From NCBI GenBank assembly GCA_026394265.1, contig JAPKYO010000039.1, positions 1-17,167 on the forward strand: 17,167 nucleotides of DNA. Direction: 5' to 3'. The DNA comes from Candidatus Bathyarchaeota archaeon (lineage in GTDB: Archaea; Thermoproteota; Bathyarchaeia; TCS64). The notes below the pieces were generated by a model. It searched no databases and was not told the DNA's origin. It saw only the letters and a program-made list of their open reading frames with translations. Positions 6,136 through 12,366 of the stretch are shown piece by piece. How positions within the stretch are numbered: the stretch's first letter is position 1; each line of letters starts with the position of its first letter. The position numbers and the translations under genes were made by a program.

Positions 6136-6579
6136 ATGAAGGTCCTCGCCTCCGGGGTATTCGACCTCCTCCACTACGGCCACATACGATTCCTAGAAGA
6201 GGCAAAGAAACTCGGGGGACCAGATGCTAAACTCGTAGTCATAGTCGCCTCGGACGAGACGGTGACCCGCATCAAGGGCAGACCACCAATAATTCCCGAG
6301 GACCAGCGCCGAGCCGTGGTCGAGTCCCTCAAAGTCGTAGACGAGGCCATACTCGGCTACAAGGACCAGGACCTCGACAAGGTAATAACCGCCATCAAAC
6401 CCGATGTCGTCGCCGTGGGCCACGACCAGCACGACATCGAGGACGAGGTGAAACGCCTCGTCGCCGAGAAGGGCTACAAGACGCGGGTCGAGCGCGTCGG
6501 CCGCTTCGGCCCCGAGGACCTTAACAGCAGCAGCAAGATCAAGCGACGGATCGCCGAGGGCTCAGGAAGGAGACCTTGA
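6136..6579 (+). CDS. ribL: FAD synthase (RibL), cytidylyltransferase family
   Basis: This 147-residue nucleotidyltransferase adds AMP from ATP to FMN to make FAD. Motifs of the family are GVFDLLHYGH (7-16, with the nucleotide-binding HYGH), RIKGRPPIIPEDQR (45-58) and SSSKIKRRI (131-139, the counterpart of the ISSTKI motif). Related proteins include glycerol-3-phosphate cytidylyltransferases. The archaeal context and the adjacent riboflavin kinase favour FAD synthase. GGTGA at 6125-6129 overlaps the dph5 stop codon and is six nt before the ATG, so translation is probably coupled. The last 41 bp overlap the end of the convergent rbkR gene. Length is normal for RibL. Confidence 0.9.
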   Translation: MKVLASGVFDLLHYGHIRFLEEAKKLGGPDAKLVVIVASDETVTRIKGRPPIIPEDQRRAVVESLKVVDEAILGYKDQDLDKVITAIKPDVVAVGHDQHDIEDEVKRLVAEKGYKTRVERVGRFGPEDLNSSSKIKRRIAEGSGRRP

Positions 6580-7237
6580 CCGTATCCCCGTCGCTCAGCC
6601 CGAAGTGCCTCCTCAGGTAGACGGGGCTCACGATCTCCATCGTGGAAAGATCGTGGATCGTCCTATCCGCCACGATGAGAGCGCCCCTGATCTCGTCGTT
6701 AAGCAGCAGCGGATAGACCTTACAGGCGCCGAAGCTCCTCTCGCCATCCTTGAAGCCCTCGAGTACAAGGGAGGGGTGCTTCTCCAGCCTCCTCCTCTTC
6801 TCGAAGTCCTCCGGCTTCACCTTCACGTTCAGCGTCCCGGGGAAAGGGTCGAAGCCGAGCTTCTCCCTGATCTGCCCCCTGTAGCCCTCCCTGCTGATGT
6901 AGTAGGCGCCCTCGAAGAGGCCGGAGACAACCGTCCCCTCGAAGACGAAGACCTCGGAACCCGCCCCCTCGAGGTGGACCTTCAACTCCTGAAGCACCTC
7001 GTCGAGCACCGCGAGCCCCTTCTCGGAGATGGTGACGAGGCTACCGTCGGCGTCGATCCGCCGCGTGACGAGCCCAAGCTCCTCTAGGAGCTGGAGGTGC
7101 CTTGAGGCTGACTGCTGGGAGCCGCCGAGGGCGCGGCTCAGCTCCGTCGTCGAGACCTTGACGGGAGCCTTACCCCCGCCGAGGGTCAACAGGCTGTACA
7201 GCGTGAACCAAAGATGCGGCTTTATTTCCTTCTCCAT
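6539..7237 (-). CDS. rbkR: HTH-fused CTP-type riboflavin kinase (RbkR)
   Basis: The 232-residue protein joins an N-terminal winged helix (about 1-90) to an archaeal riboflavin kinase (about 96-225). The HTH shows STTELSRALGGSQQSASRHL and the wing-like GLVTRRIDADGSLVTIS. The kinase shows GTVVSGLFEGAYYIS, LGFDPFPGTLNV (127-138) and RTIHDLSTMEIVSPVYLR (192-209). This family makes FMN from riboflavin, with CTP as phosphate donor in studied members. The fused form is known as RbkR, which also represses riboflavin genes. With ribL next door, the locus encodes riboflavin to FMN to FAD. The gene starts at ATG 7237, about 33 nt below a TATA box inside a palindrome (7265-7282). Its 3' end overlaps ribL by 41 bp. 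Confidence 0.93.
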   Translation of the reverse strand: MEKEIKPHLWFTLYSLLTLGGGKAPVKVSTTELSRALGGSQQSASRHLQLLEELGLVTRRIDADGSLVTISEKGLAVLDEVLQELKVHLEGAGSEVFVFEGTVVSGLFEGAYYISREGYRGQIREKLGFDPFPGTLNVKVKPEDFEKRRRLEKHPSLVLEGFKDGERSFGACKVYPLLLNDEIRGALIVADRTIHDLSTMEIVSPVYLRRHFGLSDGDTVKVSFLSPRRSVA

Positions 7238-7264
7238 GGAGAATCAGGAAATGGGTAGCAACTC

Positions 7265-7282
7265 GATATTTATACCTATATC
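7265..7282 (-). promoter_or_regulatory. TATA box and candidate operator of rbkR
   Basis: GATAT (7265-7269) and ATATC (7278-7282) form an inverted repeat with an 8-bp spacer. It encloses the minus-strand TATA box TATAAATA (7267-7274), placed about 33 nt before the rbkR start. A dimeric winged-helix protein bound here would block TBP. RbkR itself is the obvious candidate, but this is inference. Confidence 0.45.
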
Positions 7283-7315
7283 TTGGTAGCTAAAATTCCC
7301 ATAGCTAAAAAAGTG

Positions 7316-8575
7316 CTAGTTCTTCGAGGGATCCGTTTCCAACGAATCGTCGTCGATGCTCGGCAGAAGCCCTATCCTCTTGACCCACCAGTAGACGAGG
7401 ACGAGCGTCACAGCCGTGGATGTCACTATCAACGTGAGGTACCATGTCATATCCCTCGGCGAGAACACAAAGATGTTCGTCTGAGACATCACCGTCGCAA
7501 TCGTGTTGGGGACGACGAAACCAGCACCGATGATTGCCAGGAAGGCGCCGAGCATCGTCAATCGATTATTCTTCGCGGTAAGCTGATTGTTTCTCTCAGA
7601 TAACTTGTTATTTCTTTCGGACAGCGAGTTGTTGAGATCCTGAAGCTGATTATTCTTTTCCTGTAGTAGGTTATTGCGGTCCTGCATGGTGTTGTTCAGG
7701 TCCTGTAGTTGATTGTTTCTGTCCTGGAGTTGGTTGTTGTAGATCGACTTTAGGCTCTCGAGGCCTGAGGCGAGTACGTCGGAGAGATGTTCTGTGAGGC
7801 TGAGTTGTTGGTGGACCTCGTTTTGGAGGGCGACTATCCTCTCCTGCATTAGGGGCATGTCGGAGATAAGGTCCGCATCTCCGTATCGGAGACTTGACAA
7901 CGTGTCGGCGGTCCCCCAGAGTGCGGAGAGATACTTGAGAAGCTCGTGCTTCATCTGGTACACCTGATCTCCTACATGCGGCTGCACGACGTTCGGGTCC
8001 TTCAGGTCCATCGTCAGGTCGTCGGTGCGCTCATTCATCTCCTGCAACTGCTTGAAGTTCCACGAGTTGTTCTCGTCGATGATGCGGATTAGGAGGAGCG
8101 AGATCATATCGACTTTCTTTTCCGCCTTTGGGAGTTTTTTGAAGTATGTCTCCGCGTATCGGCGCATCTGGTAGAACCTGGACCGCTTATGGGTGTGCAT
8201 CGTCAGGATGAGATTATCCCTCATCAAGATGAGTAGGGGCTCGACGTTCACGTCGAAGCCATCGACATGTATCGCTGGGAATAGCAGGCCAAGCTCCGAG
8301 TCGTTATCCTCGTAGTTCCCGCTGACGTTGAGCAAGAGCCTCTTAACGAGGTGTTCGGAGAAGCCTGCTTTGACTGAGGCGTCGACTGCCTCCTTCTCGA
8401 AGTCGTCGATTATGTAGTCTATCCAAGCAATCTGGGCTTTGGATATGGGGGCAATGAGGTCCTCGATCTTGGCGGAGAACGTGCTCGTCGTTCCCTTCTT
8501 CGCCAGTATGGCTGAGAAGCCGCGGCTGTTGTTGTCGAATATGGGATCGGAGTTCTGGAGCGTTTCTTGGCCCAT
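7316..8575 (-). CDS. CorA-like membrane protein with Asn-rich heptad coiled coil, no GMN motif
   Basis: The architecture resembles CorA magnesium channels: a soluble N-terminal domain (about 1-200), a long helix leading to the membrane, and two C-terminal helices (about residues 344-365 and 380-403 counted from TTG 8584), followed by a short charged tail. The segment GAGFVVPNTIATV aligns with the CorA pore helix before GMN, but GMN is absent; MSQTN takes its place. Such CorA-like proteins occur in archaea, and their transport activity is uncertain. Residues 283-345 are nine tandem heptads of the type NNxLxxR/K. The start is ATG 8575 (residue 4 from TTG 8584), about 32 nt below a TATA-like TTTATTGAA. 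It lies downstream of rtcB, 79-89 bp away, on the same strand. Oligo-T follows its stop codon. Confidence 0.7.
   Translation of the reverse strand: MGQETLQNSDPIFDNNSRGFSAILAKKGTTSTFSAKIEDLIAPISKAQIAWIDYIIDDFEKEAVDASVKAGFSEHLVKRLLLNVSGNYEDNDSELGLLFPAIHVDGFDVNVEPLLILMRDNLILTMHTHKRSRFYQMRRYAETYFKKLPKAEKKVDMISLLLIRIIDENNSWNFKQLQEMNERTDDLTMDLKDPNVVQPHVGDQVYQMKHELLKYLSALWGTADTLSSLRYGDADLISDMPLMQERIVALQNEVHQQLSLTEHLSDVLASGLESLKSIYNNQLQDRNNQLQDLNNTMQDRNNLLQEKNNQLQDLNNSLSERNNKLSERNNQLTAKNNRLTMLGAFLAIIGAGFVVPNTIATVMSQTNIFVFSPRDMTWYLTLIVTSTAVTLVLVYWWVKRIGLLPSIDDDSLETDPSKN
7550..7738 (-). repeat. Nine tandem 21-bp coding repeats (NNxLxx[RK] heptads)
   Basis: On the minus strand, nine consecutive 21-bp units encode heptads: NNQLQDR, NNQLQDL, NNTMQDR, NNLLQEK, NNQLQDL, NNSLSER, NNKLSER, NNQLTAK and NNRLTML. 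Every unit opens with Asn-Asn and has Leu or Met at position 4. With Leu as the d position, Asn fills every a position of the coiled coil. The array lies in the stalk helix just before the first membrane segment of the CorA-like protein. Confidence 0.88.
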
Positions 8576-8602
8576 GTTCTTCAATACCTTGCGAGTCCTG
8601 TA

Positions 8603-8611
8603 TTCAATAAA
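8603..8611 (-). promoter_or_regulatory. Candidate TATA box of the CorA-like gene
   Basis: The minus strand reads TTTATTGAA here, in the 79-bp gap after rtcB. It is about 32 nt before ATG 8575, which suggests a separate short-leader transcript and favours that ATG over TTG 8584. Confidence 0.4.
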
Positions 8612-8663
8612 GGGTTTTTCTATTTCTTGGTGAAAATGAGCGGATGGTAGGAGGTGGAGTTGA

Positions 8664-10112
8664 TTATCCCTTGGCGACGGCGACTGGGACGGACATCATG
8701 ACTTTGCGCCCGATGCCGAGGCGGTGGCTGACGTCGGCGACCTTGTGTATGTCCTTGTAGCTCTCGGGGCTCTCCTCCTCGACGACCTTCCCTGAGGCGG
8801 CGCGGACGACGATGCCCTTCTTCTTCAGGTCGGCGATGATCTCGTTCGCCGTCCACTGGCGGCGGGCGCCCGCCCTGGAGAGGACCCTGCCCGCACCGTG
8901 GGCGGTTGAGGCGAAGCTGATCTCCTCCCCCTTCTCCGTGCCCTTGAGGAGGTAGCTAGCCGTCCCCATCGTGCCCACTAGGAGCACGGGCTGCCCCACC
9001 GACTTGTAGTCAGCGGGAAGGTCTTCGCGACCGGGTCCGAATGCGCGGCTCGCGCCCTTCCTGTGCACCACCGTCTTCCTCCTCTTGCCGTCGATTATGT
9101 GCTCCTCCCTCTTCGCCGTGTTGTGCGTCATGCTGTAGACGAGCTCCATCCCCATCTCCGACGCCTTCTTGTGGAAGGTCTGCTCGAAGGCCGTCCTGAC
9201 CTGGTGGAGGATGATGTGGCGGTTGATGAATGCCCAGTTTACGGCGCAGGCCATGGCGCCGTAGTAGTCGTCGGCCTCCCGACTCTTGATGGGGGCGCAG
9301 GCGAGCTCCCTGTCGGGGAGCCTGATCTTGTACTTGCTCGTCGCCTGCTCCATGACGCGTATGTAGTCGGTGGCGATCTGGTGGCCGTAGCCGCGGCTGC
9401 CCGTGTGTATCCAGCAGACGATCTGGTCGGGGTCGGTGATGCCGAAGACCTTGGCGGCCTCCTTGTCGTATACCTCACTCACCTTGGCGACCTCCAGGAA
9501 GTGGTTGCCTGCGCCGAGGGTGCCGAGCTGTGATGCGCCGCGGCTCTTCGCCCTCGGCGAGACCATATCTGGGTTGGCCTCCTTCATGCAGCCGTTCTCC
9601 TCCATGTGCAGGTGGTCGCCGTCCCAGCCGTAGCCCTTCTCGATGGCCCACTCGACACCACCGGTCACCGCCTTGTCCAGCTCTATGTTGCTGAGCCTGA
9701 CTTTGCTCCCGACGCCGACGCCGCAGGGGACGAGGCTGAATATCCTGTCGATTAACTCGTCTACCCTGGGCTTGACCTCGGCGTATGTCAGGTCGCTACG
9801 CATGAGTAGGACTCCGCAGTTGATGTCGTAGCCGACGCCGCCGGGGGTGATTATCCCCTCTTCTGCGTCGAAGGCAGCTACGCCCCCGATTGGGAACCCG
9901 TAGCCCTGGTGGCCGTCCGGCAGGGTGATGCCGTACTTGAGTATCCCGGGTAGCTGAGTCAGGTTGATGCTCTGGGTAAGGGTGGCGTCCTCCCGCATAG
10001 CGTTGAAGAGTTGCTCGTCGGCGTAGATCCGGGCCGGGACCCTCATGTTTGGGTCAACCGACGTCGGGATCTCCCAGACGAGGTCGCTTATCCTGTTGAA
10101 CAGTGGCTTCAT
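8664..10112 (-). CDS. rtcB: RNA-splicing ligase RtcB
   Basis: The 482-residue protein is a full-length RtcB, the GTP- and Mn-dependent ligase that joins 2',3'-cyclic-phosphate and 5'-OH RNA ends in archaeal tRNA splicing. The metal and guanylylation residues are all visible: GYDINCG with C99, GAGNHFLEV with H204, IHTGSRGYGHQ with H236, MTHNTAKREEH with H330, and the nucleophile H405 in STAHGAGR. No intein interrupts it, unlike some archaeal homologues. The C-terminus (DIHKVADVSHRLGIGRKVMM) is canonical. The ATG at 10112 follows the minus-strand TATA GGTTTATAATC by about 35 nt, giving a very short leader. It diverges from a winged-helix regulator gene and is followed by the CorA-like gene on the same strand. 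Confidence 0.97.
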   Translation of the reverse strand: MKPLFNRISDLVWEIPTSVDPNMRVPARIYADEQLFNAMREDATLTQSINLTQLPGILKYGITLPDGHQGYGFPIGGVAAFDAEEGIITPGGVGYDINCGVLLMRSDLTYAEVKPRVDELIDRIFSLVPCGVGVGSKVRLSNIELDKAVTGGVEWAIEKGYGWDGDHLHMEENGCMKEANPDMVSPRAKSRGASQLGTLGAGNHFLEVAKVSEVYDKEAAKVFGITDPDQIVCWIHTGSRGYGHQIATDYIRVMEQATSKYKIRLPDRELACAPIKSREADDYYGAMACAVNWAFINRHIILHQVRTAFEQTFHKKASEMGMELVYSMTHNTAKREEHIIDGKRRKTVVHRKGASRAFGPGREDLPADYKSVGQPVLLVGTMGTASYLLKGTEKGEEISFASTAHGAGRVLSRAGARRQWTANEIIADLKKKGIVVRAASGKVVEEESPESYKDIHKVADVSHRLGIGRKVMMSVPVAVAKG

Positions 10113-10142
10113 TATTATCTAACCAACACGCCCGGGTAACGA

Positions 10143-10150
10143 TTATAAAC
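10143..10150. promoter_or_regulatory. TATA box probably shared by rtcB (minus) and the wHTH gene (plus)
   Basis: TTATAAAC on the plus strand reads GTTTATAA on the minus strand, around a palindromic TTATAA. It is about 34 nt from both divergent start codons (10112 and 10181), so the same core fits either gene. Only 68 bp separate the two start codons. Confidence 0.55.
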
Positions 10151-10154
10151 CTTT

Positions 10155-10172
10155 ATTGGTGTATAGGCCAAT
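10155..10172. promoter_or_regulatory. Candidate operator: ATTGG-N8-CCAAT palindrome
   Basis: ATTGG (10155-10159) and CCAAT (10168-10172) form an inverted repeat with an 8-bp spacer. It lies between the TATA box and ATG 10181 and covers the expected transcription start of the regulator gene. This is the usual place for autorepression by a dimeric winged-helix protein. The binding protein is inferred. Confidence 0.4.
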
Positions 10173-10180
10173 GATTATCC

Positions 10181-10648
10181 ATGCGGTGGCGTGTGGTCAG
10201 GCGCATACCCCTAAACGAGGTCAGGGAACGGGTCGCCGCCTACGTGGCGAAGTACGGCAACCAGTACCAGGAACTCAGCAGGGAGTTCGAGTCCGGGAAG
10301 ATGCCGCGGGACCGGCTAGACGACTACATCGAGTGGAGCAGCATGATACATGCCCTCAGGGCTGCGGGGGAGGGCGAAGACTTCGACTACTACGCCGAAG
10401 AGGACCTCGACCTCACCCCCGAGGAGTTCGAAAGCCTAACCCCAAAGAGGCTGGAGCTACTCGACTACCTCGCGGATGAACACGCCTCCTCAATAAACGA
10501 ACTCGCCGACAAGGTGAATCGGGACGTAAAAAACGTGTACGGCGACCTCCGCATCTTGGAGCACCTCGGCTTCATCCACCTTGTGAAGGAGGGGAAGAGC
10601 CTCGTACCGGAGCTGCTCGTGCAGGAAGTAACCATACTCCTCGGCTAG
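10181..10648 (+). CDS. Winged-helix DNA-binding protein (HVO_A0114-like)
   Basis: The 155-residue protein has an acidic N-terminal helical part (1 to about 80) and a C-terminal winged helix (about 86-150). The second part reads TPKRLELLDYLADEHASSI, then ELADKVNRDVKNVYGDLRIL, then EHLGFIHLVKEGKS for the wing. The R-D-x-K-N-V-Y-x-D-L recognition helix is typical of the archaeal HVO_A0114 group, some members of which are annotated as antitoxin-like regulators. No toxin partner is next to it. ATG 10181 lies about 34 nt below the shared TATA box, so the leader is about 8 nt or less. It diverges from rtcB, with a palindrome at its own start region, which suggests autoregulation. The target genes are unknown. 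Confidence 0.8.
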   Translation: MRWRVVRRIPLNEVRERVAAYVAKYGNQYQELSREFESGKMPRDRLDDYIEWSSMIHALRAAGEGEDFDYYAEEDLDLTPEEFESLTPKRLELLDYLADEHASSINELADKVNRDVKNVYGDLRILEHLGFIHLVKEGKSLVPELLVQEVTILLG

Positions 10649-10655
10649 CCGTGAC

Positions 10656-10663
10656 TATTATAT
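10656..10663 (+). promoter_or_regulatory. TATA box of the amidohydrolase gene
   Basis: TATTATAT lies just after the stop of the winged-helix gene and about 33 nt before ATG 10693. This placement argues for ATG 10693 over the upstream GTG at 10651, which would begin before the TATA box. Confidence 0.5.
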
Positions 10664-10692
10664 CCGGCTTGGCTGCATCATACCTGATTACG

Positions 10693-12324
10693 ATGTCCGC
10701 TAAGGCTTGCACCGCTGATCTCATACTCATCAACGGGAAGATCGTCACAGTCGACGAGAAATTCACTACGCAGGAGGCCGTCGCCGTCAAGGACGGCAAG
10801 GTGATGGCCGTTGGCTCCACGAAGGAGATGAAGAAGCTCAAGGGGGACGCCACGGAGGTCATCGACGTAGAGGGGAAGACCGTACTCCCGGGCCTCTATG
10901 ACAGCCACCTACACATGATATTCACGGGGGTAGGCTTGCAGATCATCAACCTCAGGACGCCTCCGATGAAGAACATAGCCGACATAGCGAAGGCCGTCGG
11001 GGAGAAGGTGAAGAAGGCCAAGCCCGGCGAGTGGATAGTCGGCAGGGGTTGGGATCAGGTAAAGCTCGCCGACCACAGGAATCCGACCCGCTACGACTTC
11101 GACAAGGTCGCCCCAAACAACCCCGTCTACCTCACGAGGACCTGCGGCCACCTCTCCGTGGTCAACAGCAAGGCGCTGGAGATGGCGGGGATAACGAAGG
11201 CGACGAAGGACCCCGTCGGCGGCAGGATCGTCCGCGACGAGAAGGGCGAAGCCACCGGCATGCTCGAGGAGACGCCCGCGATGAGCCTCTGCACCAACCT
11301 CATCCCACCCGACAGCATCGAGGACACAGTCGAGCAGATCAAGCTCGCCTCCGACGCCTTCAACGCGGTCGGCCTCACGAGCGTGATCGAGGCAGGCGTC
11401 ACCGAGGACCAGATAGTCGCCTACCAGCTCGCCCTCGACCGTGGGCTTCTGCATGTCCGCGTCAACTATATGCTACGCGCCATCGACGGGAACGAGCCCG
11501 AGGAGCGGAGCATAAAGCGCATCGAGCACTTCCCCATGATAAGCGGCTACGGCAACGACATGCTACGGTTCCAGGGGCTGAAGATTCTCATCGACGGCGG
11601 GATTGGCGGGAAGACCGCCCTCCTTAGGGAGCCCTACGAGAACGATACCCGAACGGGGCTCCTCACGGTGCCCGAGGCGAAGCTTCAACACCTTGTCGAC
11701 GCCGCCAACAAGCGTGGTATGCTGTCAGGTATCCACTGCTGCGGAGGCAAGGCGATGGACATCGTCATCGACACCTTCAAGAAGACTGATAAGATCAGGC
11801 CCATCAAGGGGCGCGGCTTCTACCTCATACACGCCTACCAGCCGAGCGAGGAGAACTTCAGGGACTGCAAGAAGTACGGCATCTCGGTGGCGAGCCAGCC
11901 CGACTTTCTCTACTACCTCGGCGACAGCTACGCCGAGAACGTCGGCCTCAAGAGGGCGGCGTGGCTTAAGCCTCACCGCGCTTGGATCGACAAGGGCATC
12001 ATGGTCGCCGCGGGCACAGACTCCCCCGTGACGCCCTACCCGCCCTTCCCCTGCCTCTGGGCGTCCATCGCCCGCAAGACCGAGCTGAAGAAGACGAAGC
12101 TCGGCGCGGACCAGTGCGTGACACGCGAGGAGGCGATAAGGATGTACACGATCAACGGCGCCTACCTGAGCTTCGAGGAGAAGATCAAGGGCAGCATCGA
12201 GCCGGGCAAGCTCGCCGACATGATCGTCCTTGACCGCGACATCCTCACCTGCCCCGAGGACGATATAAAGGACACAAAGGTCCTGCGCACCATCCTCGGC
12301 GGAAAGACCGTCTACGAGGCGTAG
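10693..12324 (+). CDS. Amidohydrolase family 3 protein (YtcJ-like metal-dependent hydrolase)
   Basis: The 543-residue protein belongs to the amidohydrolase superfamily, YtcJ/amidohydrolase-3 branch. The N-terminal beta domain (ADLILINGKIVTVDE, AVAVKDGKVMAVG) precedes the metal-binding barrel. Metal-site motifs are LYDSHLHM (H72, H74), GIHCCGG (H348), YLIHAYQPSEE (H380) and AAGTDSPVTP (D443). Other branch features are TRTCGHLSVVNSKALE and LKILIDGGIGGKTALL. The C-terminus (GSIEPGKLADMIVLDRDIL) is the usual return to the beta domain. Substrates of this branch are mostly unknown and include N-acyl, amide and imide compounds. The frame extends upstream to GTG 10651, but ATG 10693 gives the standard N-terminus and fits the TATA box at 10656. 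There is no signal peptide. A membrane alpha/beta hydrolase follows after 42 bp with its own TATA. Confidence 0.9.
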   Translation: MSAKACTADLILINGKIVTVDEKFTTQEAVAVKDGKVMAVGSTKEMKKLKGDATEVIDVEGKTVLPGLYDSHLHMIFTGVGLQIINLRTPPMKNIADIAKAVGEKVKKAKPGEWIVGRGWDQVKLADHRNPTRYDFDKVAPNNPVYLTRTCGHLSVVNSKALEMAGITKATKDPVGGRIVRDEKGEATGMLEETPAMSLCTNLIPPDSIEDTVEQIKLASDAFNAVGLTSVIEAGVTEDQIVAYQLALDRGLLHVRVNYMLRAIDGNEPEERSIKRIEHFPMISGYGNDMLRFQGLKILIDGGIGGKTALLREPYENDTRTGLLTVPEAKLQHLVDAANKRGMLSGIHCCGGKAMDIVIDTFKKTDKIRPIKGRGFYLIHAYQPSEENFRDCKKYGISVASQPDFLYYLGDSYAENVGLKRAAWLKPHRAWIDKGIMVAAGTDSPVTPYPPFPCLWASIARKTELKKTKLGADQCVTREEAIRMYTINGAYLSFEEKIKGSIEPGKLADMIVLDRDILTCPEDDIKDTKVLRTILGGKTVYEA

Positions 12325-12333
12325 ACACCCAAC

Positions 12334-12340
12334 TTATTAT
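12334..12340 (+). promoter_or_regulatory. TATA box of the membrane alpha/beta hydrolase gene
   Basis: TTATTAT lies about 30 nt before ATG 12367 in the short spacer after the amidohydrolase stop. The distance implies an almost leaderless transcript. An earlier ATG at 12354 is out of frame. Confidence 0.45.
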
Positions 12341-12366
12341 CTGCGCGACCACCATGCTGATACGCG

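Noticed and set aside
7550..7738. Regular repeat array considered as a CRISPR or non-coding tandem repeat
   Set aside because: The 21-bp units are in frame, encode a coherent coiled coil inside a larger protein, and have no spacers.
8664..10112. Possible intein inside RtcB
   Set aside because: The protein is of normal intein-free length, and the segments around the active-site residues are continuous.
10651..10692. GTG start of the amidohydrolase at 10651
   Set aside because: It would precede the TATA box at 10656-10663 and add 14 atypical residues. ATG 10693 fits both promoter spacing and family N-terminus.
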